Assembly (NCBI GenBank): GCA_024227135.1
Contig: JAAELC010000516.1
Coordinates: 1 to 43,167 of the forward strand
Direction: 5' to 3'
Source: Gammaproteobacteria bacterium
GTDB lineage: Bacteria > Pseudomonadota > Gammaproteobacteria > Chromatiales > Chromatiaceae
DNA length: 43,167 nucleotides
The position numbers and the translations under genes are program-made. Position 1 is the first letter of the stretch, and each line of letters begins with the position of its first letter. The notes under the pieces are model-generated. The model saw nothing but the letters and a program-made list of their open reading frames with translations, made no database searches and was not told the origin of the DNA. Below are positions 9,485-18,427 of this stretch, in pieces.

Positions 9485-10945
9485 ATGAACAATCTTGCTG
9501 GCGAAACCGCGGACTCTAAAGATGCTTCGACAATTCGTGCCGAGGTCGTGGTCCTCGGTGCAGGTCCCGGGGGTTATACCGCCGCATTCAGGGCCGCTGA
9601 TCTGGGGAAAAAGACCGTACTCATCGAGCGTTACTCCAGTCTGGGCGGTGTCTGCTTGAACGTGGGCTGTATCCCTTCCAAGGCATTGCTGCATGCTGCG
9701 GCGATCATCAACGAGTCTGCTGAGATGGATCACCTCGGGATCAGCTTCGGTAAGCCGAAAATCGATCTGGATAAGATGCGCGACGGCAAGAATAAAGTGG
9801 TGAACCGCCTGACCCAGGGTCTGGCCGGGATGGCTAAGCAGCGCGGGGTTCAGGTGGTGCAGGGTTGGGGCAAGTTCGATTCACCCAACAGTATTACCGT
9901 GGAGACCGCGGAAGGCAGCCAGTCCATCGTTTTCGAAAACGCGATCATCGCCTGTGGTTCCCGCCCGGTGGAGATTCCCGGATTTCCCAACGATGATCCC
10001 CGTCTGATCGATTCCACGGGAGCACTGGCGCTCCAGGATATACCGAAAACCATGCTGGTGGTGGGTGGTGGAATCATCGGTCTGGAAATGTGTACCGTCT
10101 ACAGCGCGCTGGGCGCAAAAATCGACGTGGTCGAACTTATGCCCGGCCTGATTCCCGGTTGCGATCCCGACCTGGTGCGCCCCCTCAAGAAACGCCTGAA
10201 CAAAGTGACCGGCCGGATCATGCTCGAGACCAAGGTGACTGAGATCAAAGCTCAGAAAAATGGCCTTAAAGTATTTTTCGAGGGCAAGAATGCACCCGAT
10301 GGCCCCCAGACATACGACAAGGTGCTGGTATCTGTCGGACGGGTTCCCAACGGCGCCCTGATCGATGCCGAAGCGGCGGGTGTGAAGGTGAATGAACGCG
10401 GATTCATCCCCGTGGATCAGCACATGCGCACCAACGTCCCCAATATTTTTGCCATCGGTGATGTGGTGGGTAACCCCATGCTGGCCCATAAAGCCACCCA
10501 TGAAGCCAAGGTGGCCGCAGAGGTGATTGCCGGTCTGCCATCCCTGTTCGATCCCCTGACGATTCCATCGGTCGCCTATACGGACCCCGAAGTGGCCTGG
10601 ATGGGATTGACCGAGACCGAAGCAAAAGCCCAGGGCGCGGCTTACGAAAAAGGGGCCTTCCCCTGGGCCGCCTCCGGTCGGGCGCTGGGCATCGGCCGCG
10701 ACGAAGGGGTGACGAAACTGCTCTTCGATCCCGAGACCAAGCGCATTATTGGTGCGGGAATCGTCGGCGTGAACGCCGGGGAATTGATCGGTGAAGCGGT
10801 GCTGGCGCTGGAAATGGGCGCAGATATGGAGGATATCGGGCTGACTATTCACCCCCATCCCACGCTCAACGAGACCGTTGGAATGGCTGCCGAAATGGCC
10901 GAAGGCACCATTACCGATTTGATACCCCCCAAGAAAAAACGCTAA
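9485..10945 (+). CDS. lpd: Dihydrolipoyl dehydrogenase (E3)
   Basis: FAD-dependent disulfide oxidoreductase that re-oxidises dihydrolipoamide in 2-oxo-acid dehydrogenase complexes, producing NADH. The 486 residues include the FAD-binding GAGPGGYTAA (about 25-34), the redox pair Cys57/Cys62 in CLNVGC, an NAD-binding GGGIIGLE near 198, and the C-terminal catalytic HPHPTLNE (His458). The ribosome site AAAGGA lies eight bases before the ATG. It follows aceF after a 176-bp gap that contains a GTTCCC/GGGAAC inverted repeat (9381-9405) and AT-rich sequence, so it may have its own promoter as well as operon readthrough. All key residues are present. Confidence 0.96.
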   Translation: MNNLAGETADSKDASTIRAEVVVLGAGPGGYTAAFRAADLGKKTVLIERYSSLGGVCLNVGCIPSKALLHAAAIINESAEMDHLGISFGKPKIDLDKMRDGKNKVVNRLTQGLAGMAKQRGVQVVQGWGKFDSPNSITVETAEGSQSIVFENAIIACGSRPVEIPGFPNDDPRLIDSTGALALQDIPKTMLVVGGGIIGLEMCTVYSALGAKIDVVELMPGLIPGCDPDLVRPLKKRLNKVTGRIMLETKVTEIKAQKNGLKVFFEGKNAPDGPQTYDKVLVSVGRVPNGALIDAEAAGVKVNERGFIPVDQHMRTNVPNIFAIGDVVGNPMLAHKATHEAKVAAEVIAGLPSLFDPLTIPSVAYTDPEVAWMGLTETEAKAQGAAYEKGAFPWAASGRALGIGRDEGVTKLLFDPETKRIIGAGIVGVNAGELIGEAVLALEMGADMEDIGLTIHPHPTLNETVGMAAEMAEGTITDLIPPKKKR

Positions 10946-10964
10946 GAAATCCCGATTCGGCAGC

Positions 10965-11000
10965 GCTCTGCCATTCCGGCTCCAAGAGGAATGGCAGAGC
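10965..11000 (+). terminator. Long perfect hairpin after lpd
   Basis: GCTCTGCCATTCC (10965-10977) is exactly complementary to GGAATGGCAGAGC (10988-11000) across a ten-base loop, 19 bp after the lpd stop. No strong T run follows, so it may act as an mRNA 3'-end stabiliser or a bidirectional or factor-assisted terminator rather than a classical intrinsic one. Confidence 0.6.
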
Positions 11001-11131
11001 ACCCCGAACGGCTTTCCGACGGGAGACTACGGAAGTCTGATTGGCCACCGTTGCGGCCTGTAATGTTCCGAACCCGGAACGACGCTTCCCGCCCTTATTA
11101 AGAGGTCCGTCCTGTCGGCTGCGATCAAACC

Positions 11132-11920
11132 ATGAATCTTTATTATCGCGAGTACGGTGGCTATTCAGAGCGCCGGCCTACCCTCATCATGCTCCATGGC
11201 CTGTTCGGGTCTTCGGCGAACTGGCACAGCATTGCCCGCCGCCTGTCCGACACCTGTCACGTTATCGTTCCGGACCTGCGCAACCATGGCCGCTCCCCTC
11301 ACAGTGACACCATGAATTACCCCGCAATGGCAGAAGACCTGGGGCAGCTGCTGGATGAACACGGACTGGATGCCGCGCTGCTGGTGGGGCACAGTATGGG
11401 GGGCAAGATGGCCATGACTTTCGCCCTGGACAACCCCCGGCGGGTCGAGGGTCTGGTGGTGGTGGACATCGCTCCGGTCGCTTACTACCATGAGTTCGAT
11501 GCTGTGTTCAAAGCGCTTCTGGGTGTTGATCTGGAGGCTTTGTCGAGTCGGGGCGAAGCAGATACCCTGTTGGCTTCGCACTTGGAGGAGAGGGGATTGC
11601 GGCAGTATCTGCTGCAAAGCCTGATTAGAGTAGAAAAAAACTGGCGATGGAGAATGAATCTACATTCTTTGCAACGGGAGATGGACTCGATCACGGCATT
11701 TCCGGTATCTTCCGATGTAAGCGGGTATCCGGGGCCGACCCTGTTCGTCCATGGCACAGAGTCGGGCTACGTGACCGGTGAGCACCATCGGGAGATACGC
11801 ACCCTTTTCCCCCATGCCCGATTTAGAGCCATTACCGGTGCGGGTCACTGGGTCTACGCCGAGCGACCCGATGCCTTTTATTCGGCATTAGAGGGTTTTC
11901 TCAAGGCCAGGCGCCGGTAG
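11132..11920 (+). CDS. Alpha/beta-hydrolase, YbfF-like esterase
   Basis: A 262-residue cytoplasmic alpha/beta-hydrolase. The oxyanion-hole motif LHGLFGSSANW lies near residues 21-31, the nucleophile elbow GHSMGG places Ser88 in position, and the catalytic His sits in GAGHWVYAE near the C-terminus. PDLRNHGRSPHSDTMNY is characteristic of YbfF, a thioesterase/esterase active on acyl-CoA and short esters in vitro; the true substrate is unknown. There is no signal peptide. The next gene, a HerA-like ATPase, starts 54 bp after the stop and is probably co-transcribed, although no functional link is known. Confidence 0.85.
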   Translation: MNLYYREYGGYSERRPTLIMLHGLFGSSANWHSIARRLSDTCHVIVPDLRNHGRSPHSDTMNYPAMAEDLGQLLDEHGLDAALLVGHSMGGKMAMTFALDNPRRVEGLVVVDIAPVAYYHEFDAVFKALLGVDLEALSSRGEADTLLASHLEERGLRQYLLQSLIRVEKNWRWRMNLHSLQREMDSITAFPVSSDVSGYPGPTLFVHGTESGYVTGEHHREIRTLFPHARFRAITGAGHWVYAERPDAFYSALEGFLKARRR

Positions 11921-11974
11921 TTGTATTTCAGACCCGGGATAAAAACGGGCGGCAGTGATTGGAGGATTGAGATC

Positions 11975-13666
11975 TTGGCTGGAACGGAAGATACCCTCAT
12001 AGGGAAGCTCGTCAGCGTCGAGCAGGGAAGAATGGAAGTCATGCTGATGCTGGAGGATGCGGTCGCATTTCCCGTCACTCTGATTGAAGGCAAACCGGTC
12101 TACACCGGACGCATCGGTTCTTACGTGGTAGTTCGGCAACCCGGCGTTCGAGTGGTCGCCATGGTGGTGGAAGCCAGGCAGGAGGAGAAGTCCGTCGGTG
12201 TTAAGCTCGGATTGAAGGCCACGGAAACGGTTCGAAGGTCAGTCAATCGGGGGTTCCTGATCATCATGCCCCTCGGGGAACTGGATGAGAGCGGACATTT
12301 CCACCGGGGCATCGTCAACTACCCGACCCCCGGGGCGGCCGTCCATGCGGTGCTTGCCAATGAGGTCGGGGCGCTGTTCGAAAAGCATCGGGACAAGGGA
12401 TACCGGCTGGGCTATCTGCCGACGCTGCCTTCAGTGGAGATCTGTCTGGATCCCTCCATGCTGTTCGGCAGGCACCTGGCCATACTCGGGCAATCCGGGT
12501 CTGGTAAGTCCTGGAGTGTGGCAAGCTTGCTGCAACGCGCCGTCGAGACCATGCCCAATGCCCATATCATCCTCCTGGATCTGCACGGTGAGTATGTCTG
12601 GACCGATCACGAGGGGAAACGCCACTCGGCATTCACAGAGGACATCTACCGTGCCGTGGATGCGCGGGACCTGGAAATACCCTACTGGCTGTTGACCTAC
12701 GCGGAACTGGTGGATCTGTTGATCGACCGGACGGATCAGAGCGTGGCCACCCAAGTGGCTTTGCTGAGAGAGGTATTGCTGAATCTTCGCAGGAAGTCCA
12801 ACCGGAATATGCCCGGTGTCACCATTTCCATCGATTCGCCGGTCTACTTTTCCCTGCAGGAGCTTTTCCAGCAGTTCAAGATTGCCAACGAGCAAGTCAC
12901 CAATTTCGGCAAGGTCAAGGGCCCGCTCTACGGTCAGTTCGATGAATTCCTGATCAAGCTGCAGGCCCGCTTCAACGATGTTCGTTACGACTTTCTATTC
13001 AAACCCAAACGCCGGAAATCCTCCGATTCCCTGGAGGATCTGTTAAGAGATTTTGTCGGGCTCAGAAAACCCAAGCGGCAGATAACAGTAATCGATTTCA
13101 GCACGGTGCCTTTCGATGTGCGGCCGACGGTATCGGCCCAGGTGGGCAGGCTGGCGTTCGAGTTCAACTACTGGAATCCCCGGTCCCGGGAGTTCCCGAT
13201 CCTGCTGATGTGCGAAGAGGCCCACTCCTACATTCCGAGGGATTCGGGTACCCAGTATGAAGGTACCCGCCGTTCCATGGAACGGATCGCCAAAGAGGGG
13301 CGAAAATACGGCATTGGCCTGGCCGTGGTCAGCCAGCGCCCTCACGAATTATCAGAGACGGTGCTGGCCCAGTGCGGCAATTTCATCTGTCTGCGGGTAA
13401 CCAACCCCGATGATCAGAAGTACATCCGTGATCTGGTGCCCGATGCCGAGGCGGGTCTGATGAATACCCTGTCGTCATTGGGTCGCGGAGAGGCGATGGC
13501 CATGGGTGAAGCAGTACCCATTCCGACGCGATTTCAGTTCTATCCGCCCGATCCACCACCCAACAGCACCGATGTGGACTTCTACGGGCACTGGGTGAAA
13601 GGACTGGATGAACTGGATGTCAATGCGATCGTAGACTCCTGGCGCCGGCAACGGCGAGGAGGGTGA
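11975..13666 (+). CDS. HerA/DUF87 family ATPase (FtsK-HerA superfamily)
   Basis: A 563-residue ATPase of the HerA-FtsK superfamily, hexameric DNA translocases and helicases. An N-terminal HAS-barrel-like beta domain (about 1-110) precedes the Walker A motif GQSGSGKS near residue 172. A Walker B region (ILLMCEEAH, Glu-Glu) lies near 408, followed by the arginine-rich segment GTRRSMERIAKEGRKYGIGL and VVSQRPHELSE typical of HerA. TTG at 11975 is chosen because GGAGG lies nine bases upstream; the frame stays open upstream to a TTG at 11921 without a ribosome site. HerA commonly pairs with the nuclease NurA or with defence effectors (for example SIR2 or DUF4297). No such partner is adjacent, so a housekeeping role is likelier. 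Confidence 0.88.
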   Translation: MAGTEDTLIGKLVSVEQGRMEVMLMLEDAVAFPVTLIEGKPVYTGRIGSYVVVRQPGVRVVAMVVEARQEEKSVGVKLGLKATETVRRSVNRGFLIIMPLGELDESGHFHRGIVNYPTPGAAVHAVLANEVGALFEKHRDKGYRLGYLPTLPSVEICLDPSMLFGRHLAILGQSGSGKSWSVASLLQRAVETMPNAHIILLDLHGEYVWTDHEGKRHSAFTEDIYRAVDARDLEIPYWLLTYAELVDLLIDRTDQSVATQVALLREVLLNLRRKSNRNMPGVTISIDSPVYFSLQELFQQFKIANEQVTNFGKVKGPLYGQFDEFLIKLQARFNDVRYDFLFKPKRRKSSDSLEDLLRDFVGLRKPKRQITVIDFSTVPFDVRPTVSAQVGRLAFEFNYWNPRSREFPILLMCEEAHSYIPRDSGTQYEGTRRSMERIAKEGRKYGIGLAVVSQRPHELSETVLAQCGNFICLRVTNPDDQKYIRDLVPDAEAGLMNTLSSLGRGEAMAMGEAVPIPTRFQFYPPDPPPNSTDVDFYGHWVKGLDELDVNAIVDSWRRQRRGG

Positions 13667-13681
13667 CCGGGGGGGCCGGAG

Positions 13682-14455
13682 TTACCGGGCATCATACCCC
13701 TGTTCCCGGGCGGGCTTGTTTGCCTGGATTTTTCCCCGCTGCTGCCATTTCCCATAGATGTCCAGAACCTTTCCATGGGCAGTTTTGACCGCATCTTCCG
13801 GTTTCATCCTGCCCCGAGCAGCCTCTGCGAACATCGATGAGATAACCCAGCTGCTGAAGGTTTCATCGATCACGGCGTTGGCGTATCCGGGGTAGCCCAC
13901 AGCGGTAGCCCAGTCGGGCACGTCCGCTAACATGGCGTACTTGTCGCTCGGCGTGGCGATGGCATCATGATGCACGAGCGTCTTGAGGTCGGGAACGTAG
14001 CTGTCTGAAAAGCCGAAAATTTTTTTCGTTTTCGGGTTATAGGTGCTCTTCAGCGCGATATCACTGGGAGCACCATAGCGACGCTCACACTCCTCGTACA
14101 CCTCACGATGATCAATGACATAATCTTCATACATGGGAGGCGGTCGCAGGAACATAAGCAGGTCATGTCCTTTTCCTGCCTTGACCTCCGCTTCCGCCCC
14201 ACCCTTGAGGCTGGTCATTCCGACGGTGTCGATGATGACCTCCGTATCGTGCTCATCACCCCATTTCCTGATGAAATCGTCCTTGAACCATCGGTCGAAC
14301 TGGGGGACGAAATGATTCCATTGCAGGATTCGGAGCCGCTTCTTTTTCTCTGCTTTCGCGAAACGAGGAATCAGAAAACTGCCTAGACCTGCAGCCGCAG
14401 CGGTACCCGACTGTTTGAGAAAACGTCGCCGGGATTCATTGATTTTCCGAGCCAT
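13682..14455 (-). CDS. Tat-exported ABC solute-binding protein with an internal in-frame deletion
   Basis: A 257-residue periplasmic solute-binding protein (sugar-type, SBP_bac family). The N-terminus has a twin-arginine signal (SRRRFLKQSG then an Ala-rich core), and AAGGAGG lies seven bases before the ATG. The family is normally about 430-460 residues. Here the N-lobe (RILQWNHFVPQFDRWF ... FGFSDSYVPD) jumps directly to the C-terminal segment (LKTLVHHDAI ... VGYPGYANAV), so roughly 180-200 residues are missing in frame. Family members have a VPD tripeptide at both flanks of the gap, suggesting a deletion between short repeats. Most of the ligand site would be lost, so the product is probably non-functional. 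No ABC permease or ATPase gene is adjacent. Confidence 0.8.
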   Translation of the reverse strand: MARKINESRRRFLKQSGTAAAAGLGSFLIPRFAKAEKKKRLRILQWNHFVPQFDRWFKDDFIRKWGDEHDTEVIIDTVGMTSLKGGAEAEVKAGKGHDLLMFLRPPPMYEDYVIDHREVYEECERRYGAPSDIALKSTYNPKTKKIFGFSDSYVPDLKTLVHHDAIATPSDKYAMLADVPDWATAVGYPGYANAVIDETFSSWVISSMFAEAARGRMKPEDAVKTAHGKVLDIYGKWQQRGKIQANKPAREQGYDAR

Positions 14456-14613
14456 GTGATCGCCTCCTTGTGGCTGATTCGGGTTTGCCGTTCAAAAATG
14501 CTTATCGTGGCCGGTATCCGGGGTGAGATTGAAGAAGCGGGGATAGACGAATTCATACTGGTCTTTTCTGAAAGTTGACGGGTAGTCGCCTGCCGATATC
14601 AGTGCTGTAAGGC

Positions 14614-17035
14614 TCATGCCGACCGGGAATACCCGGTTTCAACCGCTTTCTGTGGTGCTGTTCGGGATTCCTGCAGCATCAGGTTTTCCAGGTCGCTTGC
14701 CGATTGTGGTCTACCCAGCAGATCGGTGGCATTGAACTGCACAGGAGAAAGATTGATCGACATGGTGACAAAAGTACCCGCCGCTTCGTGCCATCGTTTG
14801 AGTTGCCGGCAGGCCTCTTTCAATACCCACTCGCCGATTGGAATGATCAGGCCGGTCTCTTCGGTCACCGGTATGAACTGGTCGGGAGGGATCATGCCAA
14901 GGTCAGGGTCGATCCAGCGGATGAGGGCCTCCGCTGCCACTATACGGTTGGTCTGGATATCAACCCGGGGTTGATATCCAGAATGAAGTCCTCCCGCTCC
15001 AGGGCATTGTGGAGACGTGTTTCAGTATTCAGGCGGTGTTGAATATCCCGTTCGATAGAACTGGTGAAAAACTCGAACCGATTACGGCCGTTGTTCTTGG
15101 CGTGATACATAGCCGCATCCGCATGTCGCAGAAGGTCATCAACATTGTCGCCATTGTCTGGATAGACACTGATGCCGAGACTGCCGGATATGAACACATC
15201 TTTACCGCCGATGCTGAATTTTTTACTCAGATGGTCTTTTATTCACCTGGCCACCGCTTCTACGTCGCCGGCCTGTGCGAGTTGGGTAAGCAGGATGACA
15301 AACTCATCACCCCCGGTCTGGCGACCGTTTTATGAGAACGCTCGAACTCCGACAGGGTACCCACGGTGTCGCTCAGGCGAACGCAGTGTCGGAGTCGGTC
15401 TGCCACCTGACGAAGCAGTTCGTCCCCTGCATCATGGCCGAAAGTATCATTGATCCGTTTGAAATGATCCAGATCCAGAAAGATGAAGCCGATGAGTCGC
15501 TCGGTCGATCTGGTCTCTTCGATGGCATCGCAGGCCAGCTGGATCAGCAGTGAGCGATTGGCAAGCCCGGTCACCGCATCGTAGTAGGCCAGCTTTCTGA
15601 TGCGCTGCTCGTTTTTTATGCGCTGGCTGATATTCTGAATGGTACCGACTATCCGGTTCTTTTTACCGATTTCAATTTCAATATCCTGATAAACCGAAAC
15701 CTCCGACCCGTCCTGGTGTGCCACCCGATACTCGATACTCGCGCTGCGGTGCGTTTTGACCGCCTCCTGGATAGTGCTGGACAGCCCCTGACGATCCTCT
15801 TTGAACGCGCAGTCGATAAAGTCCTTGAAGGACATATGGTCCTGTTTGCTGTCGACACACAGGATGGCGCAGGCATGCTCCGAGAGATCGATCCGGGAAC
15901 TGTCGATCTCCCATTCCCAATGGCCCAGGCGGGCAATTCTCTGCGCATTCGCCAGGCGGCTCTGGGTTATCTGCAATGCCTTTACCGGCAGGGCGAGATA
16001 GCGGGAGACAATGTAGGAGATAAGGGTCAACAACAGGATGGAGCCCGCGAGCACCGCTGTGAAAAACTCGATGACCGGATTGAGGTCCGGCAGCAGCAAA
16101 GCCGTTGGAATACTGGCGGCCAGGTGAACGAATCGGTTGTCCGGCCCCAGAGCCAGGTCGATATAGGCAACGATGCCTTTTTTCATTTCGACCATACGGA
16201 TATCAGACCCGACCTGGTCCTCCATATAGACCCTTGGATTGAACTGTACAGTGGCGTTTTCAGGGCGGAGCAGGGCGCTGTCGTTATGATCGAACAACCA
16301 GATCGTTGCCTCGTTGAAAAACTGTACATTCCTCAGTTCCTCGAACCATTGTTCAAGGTCGAACTCAAGAATCACGACACCACCGAAGGTTCCCGCGCTG
16401 GTATCGAGTTTTGACAGGCCGATTGCTGCCACCGTTTCCTGTCTGATGCTGGTATAAGGCCCGATGACCTTGGCCTTTCTGGGAGGCATGAACCATTCCA
16501 TATTGCCCGAAGAGAGTAAAAGCGGTGTATTCCTGAGATTTTCATACAGTTCGAGAATCTGCTGCCATTCAAGTCACTCCTGGGTGTCAGGCAGTGATGA
16601 CAGGTCAACCAGTCCGGAACGACGCAGACCATCTTTCGCGCTGATCGCCACATGGTAGTCGTCATCGATATAACTGATCGAGCGTATGAACGGGTAGCCT
16701 TTCAGGTAGCTGATATACTCCCGCTCCAATCGTCTGGCGATGACCAGCTTTTCCGCTTCCGATCCCAGCAGGTAATCGTTCAGAGTGGGTGAAGCGATCA
16801 GGGTGCGAAGACTGCGCTCCAGGGCATGTCGATACTGTTCTTCAAACTTGTCTGCCAGTATGGATACCTGCTGATGTATATTCTCCTGGGTTCGTTTGGT
16901 GACGGAGGCCTTATTCTGGGAATAGGTAACAAAAATCAGTATTCCAATCGTTCCGATATTGACGATCAGCAGCGCGGCCAGGATTCTGGTGAAGAACCCT
17001 GATCCGCGTTGCTTTCGATTTTTACCCGCAGTCAT
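14614..17035 (-). pseudogene. Degraded membrane GGDEF/EAL c-di-GMP regulator
   Basis: The remnant reads, on the minus strand: start MTAGKNRKQR at 17035, a transmembrane helix, a periplasmic sensor domain, a second helix (about 16065-16010), PAS (RIARLGHWEWEID ...), GGDEF, then EAL. Lesions from 5' to 3' are: an in-frame TGA at 16574-16576, where context suggests Trp; a frameshift at about 15315-15345 just before TGGDEFVILL; an in-frame TGA at 15243-15245 where Arg is expected; a one-base deletion at 14975/14976; and an in-frame loss of most of the EAL domain near 14720. At that junction, QFNATDLL jumps to the EAL C-terminal motif GRPQSASDLENLML. Intact relatives make or break cyclic di-GMP. 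It starts four bases after the upstream pseudogene's stop, a former operon. Confidence 0.88.
14953..14981. repeat. Perfect 14+1+14 palindrome at a frameshift
   Basis: CTGGATATCAACCC (14953-14966) and GGGTTGATATCCAG (14968-14981) are exact reverse complements around G14967. The site encodes the start of the EAL domain. The expected protein (LDYQPRVDIQT) requires one more T on the minus strand; that version would be an imperfect palindrome, so the deletion is the change that perfected it. Confidence 0.85.
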
Positions 17036-17039
17036 ACTG

Positions 17040-17681
17040 CTAGTTGGACAGGGCGATGGCATCGTCAACCAGTTCGTCGATCAGATCTTCGTGACTCTCC
17101 AGATCGATACCGAGGGCTCGGGCTCTCAACCGGTTCACCATGAAGGGACCAAGGGAGGGGTTGACGGTGCGCATCAGCCCGGGATTCAGTCCTTGCTCCA
17201 ACACGTCATAGGCCATTTCGAATGTGCGATATGCCTGGTTGAACCTGGAATCATTCGCCGTCAGCAGCATGCCCTCCCTGACGAACTGGTCTTCGTGGGA
17301 GGCCTCGGGTTTTTTGATATTTTCAAGGTACCAGTTGCCGACGGTCAGCATATCCACGTATTCCCCTTCTTCGTTCTGCATCGTGTCGTGGTTGAGAACG
17401 AAGAAGGCATCCACCCGGTCGGCCAGTTTCAGGGTACGTTTCTGGAAATCTACGTAGGAGTTGGTCACTACCGTGTCAACCAGCTGAAACGGAAGCTTCC
17501 CCTATTTCGCAAGAGACTGTATCTGCTTGACGTTGGCCCGTGCGGTTACCGAGTCACAGGCGAGAATCGCGAAACGCCGGGCGGTCGGCACCAGTCTGTG
17601 CAACAGTTCAAGGCGCAGATGAAAGCGCATCTCATTGATTATGCAACTGAATCTGTAACGCAGACGACGTCCATGGATGGA
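17040..17681 (-). pseudogene. Remnant of an ABC_sub_bind-type periplasmic protein
   Basis: The 3' 142 codons (17468-17040) are open and encode the C-lobe of a periplasmic binding protein (DAFFVLNHDTMQNEEGEYVD ... ASHEDQFVREGMLLTANDS). An in-frame TAG at 17502-17504 separates them from an upstream piece in the same frame (LVPTARRFAILACDS ... QIQSLAK), which is itself open only to a TAG at 17682-17684; the N-terminus and start are not recognisable. The segments resemble the uncharacterised ABC transporter substrate-binding family often encoded next to GGDEF/EAL regulators, consistent with the four-base spacing to the following pseudogene. Family assignment is from memory of motifs and is moderately sure; the broken state is clear. 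Confidence 0.6.
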
Positions 17682-17911
17682 CTAGATTCACGCGAGGCAG
17701 GATGCCGGTAGTGATAGCTGAGGTGAGAGACCAGCAGGATGGGATGATTCATTTTTTCCGCGGCCCTTAGTCCCCGTTTGTCGACAGGGGGGCAGACGTT
17801 GCGCAGCAGGGGGAGCGGGTGGCGCCGGGTTGACCCTGGACAGTGGATCGGCTCGGCGACCTTCGGTTCCGGAATGGTATCCGGAATGAGAGGCTGTATC
17901 TGGAATATTTC
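17682..17911. other. Non-coding stretch between decayed and intact genes
   Basis: No convincing coding frame remains in these 230 bases. They may contain unrecognisable 5' sequence of the preceding pseudogene. The ankyrin gene's stop lies at its right edge. Confidence 0.3.
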
Positions 17912-18427
17912 TCAGGGGCCGGGATTCAGTGCTTTCTTCAAAAACTCGATCGCCCGTTGTTTACCAAGGATTTCCATCTCTTCGAGGGGTGTTGCGTAGT
18001 CATCCACAAGGGTGCGGGCATGCAGGTCCGCACCATGGGCAAGCAGCCATTCCATGGCAGGGATATCTTCTTCGCTGGCGGCCCAGTGCAAAGGGGTATA
18101 GCCGTTTATCCCGTACTGCTGGATATCGGCTCCATGGGCCAGCAGCAGTTCAAGAATTTCCAGTCTGTGCTGGCGATTCGAACCGCTCAAGGCGGCGATC
18201 AGTGAGGGGTAGCCCGCGTGGTTCCCGTAATTGGGATCGGCCCCGAGATCAAGCAGTTGCCGGATAAATGGCAGCGGGCTGTGGTAGATGGCGTATTCCA
18301 GGATAATGTCACCCGCTCCCCGGAGTCCCGGACAGTTGGGGAAGTCAGGCGGGTTCCCCAGCAGCGTTTTCAAACTGTTCAGATCACCCTCTTCGAAGGC
18401 CCGATGGACAGCGAGTGGCTGGTGCAT
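17912..18427 (-). CDS. Ankyrin-repeat protein
   Basis: A 171-residue soluble protein made of about four ankyrin repeats. The clearest are residues 72-105 (GYPSLIAALSG ... LLLAHGADIQQ) and 108-138 (GYTPLHWAASEEDIPAMEWLLAHGADLHA); a diverged one covers about 40-70 (LLDLGADPNY). The C-terminus (LEEMEILGKQRAIEFLKKAL) looks like a capping repeat. There is no signal peptide or membrane segment. Ankyrin repeats mediate protein contacts, and the partner is unknown. The start at 18427 has AGGAA on the minus strand just upstream. A possible small frame (18600-18379) overlaps its 5' end. Confidence 0.82.
   Translation of the reverse strand: MHQPLAVHRAFEEGDLNSLKTLLGNPPDFPNCPGLRGAGDIILEYAIYHSPLPFIRQLLDLGADPNYGNHAGYPSLIAALSGSNRQHRLEILELLLAHGADIQQYGINGYTPLHWAASEEDIPAMEWLLAHGADLHARTLVDDYATPLEEMEILGKQRAIEFLKKALNPGP

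Noticed and set aside
9881-11002. Long minus-strand frame opposite lpd (373 codons).
   Set aside because: Same reasoning: antisense to lpd, Gly/His-rich, no domain.
11975-13666. HerA plus PLD-fold gene as a split defence system.
   Set aside because: The genes lie 28 kb apart with unrelated genes between them, so no operon or module is supported.
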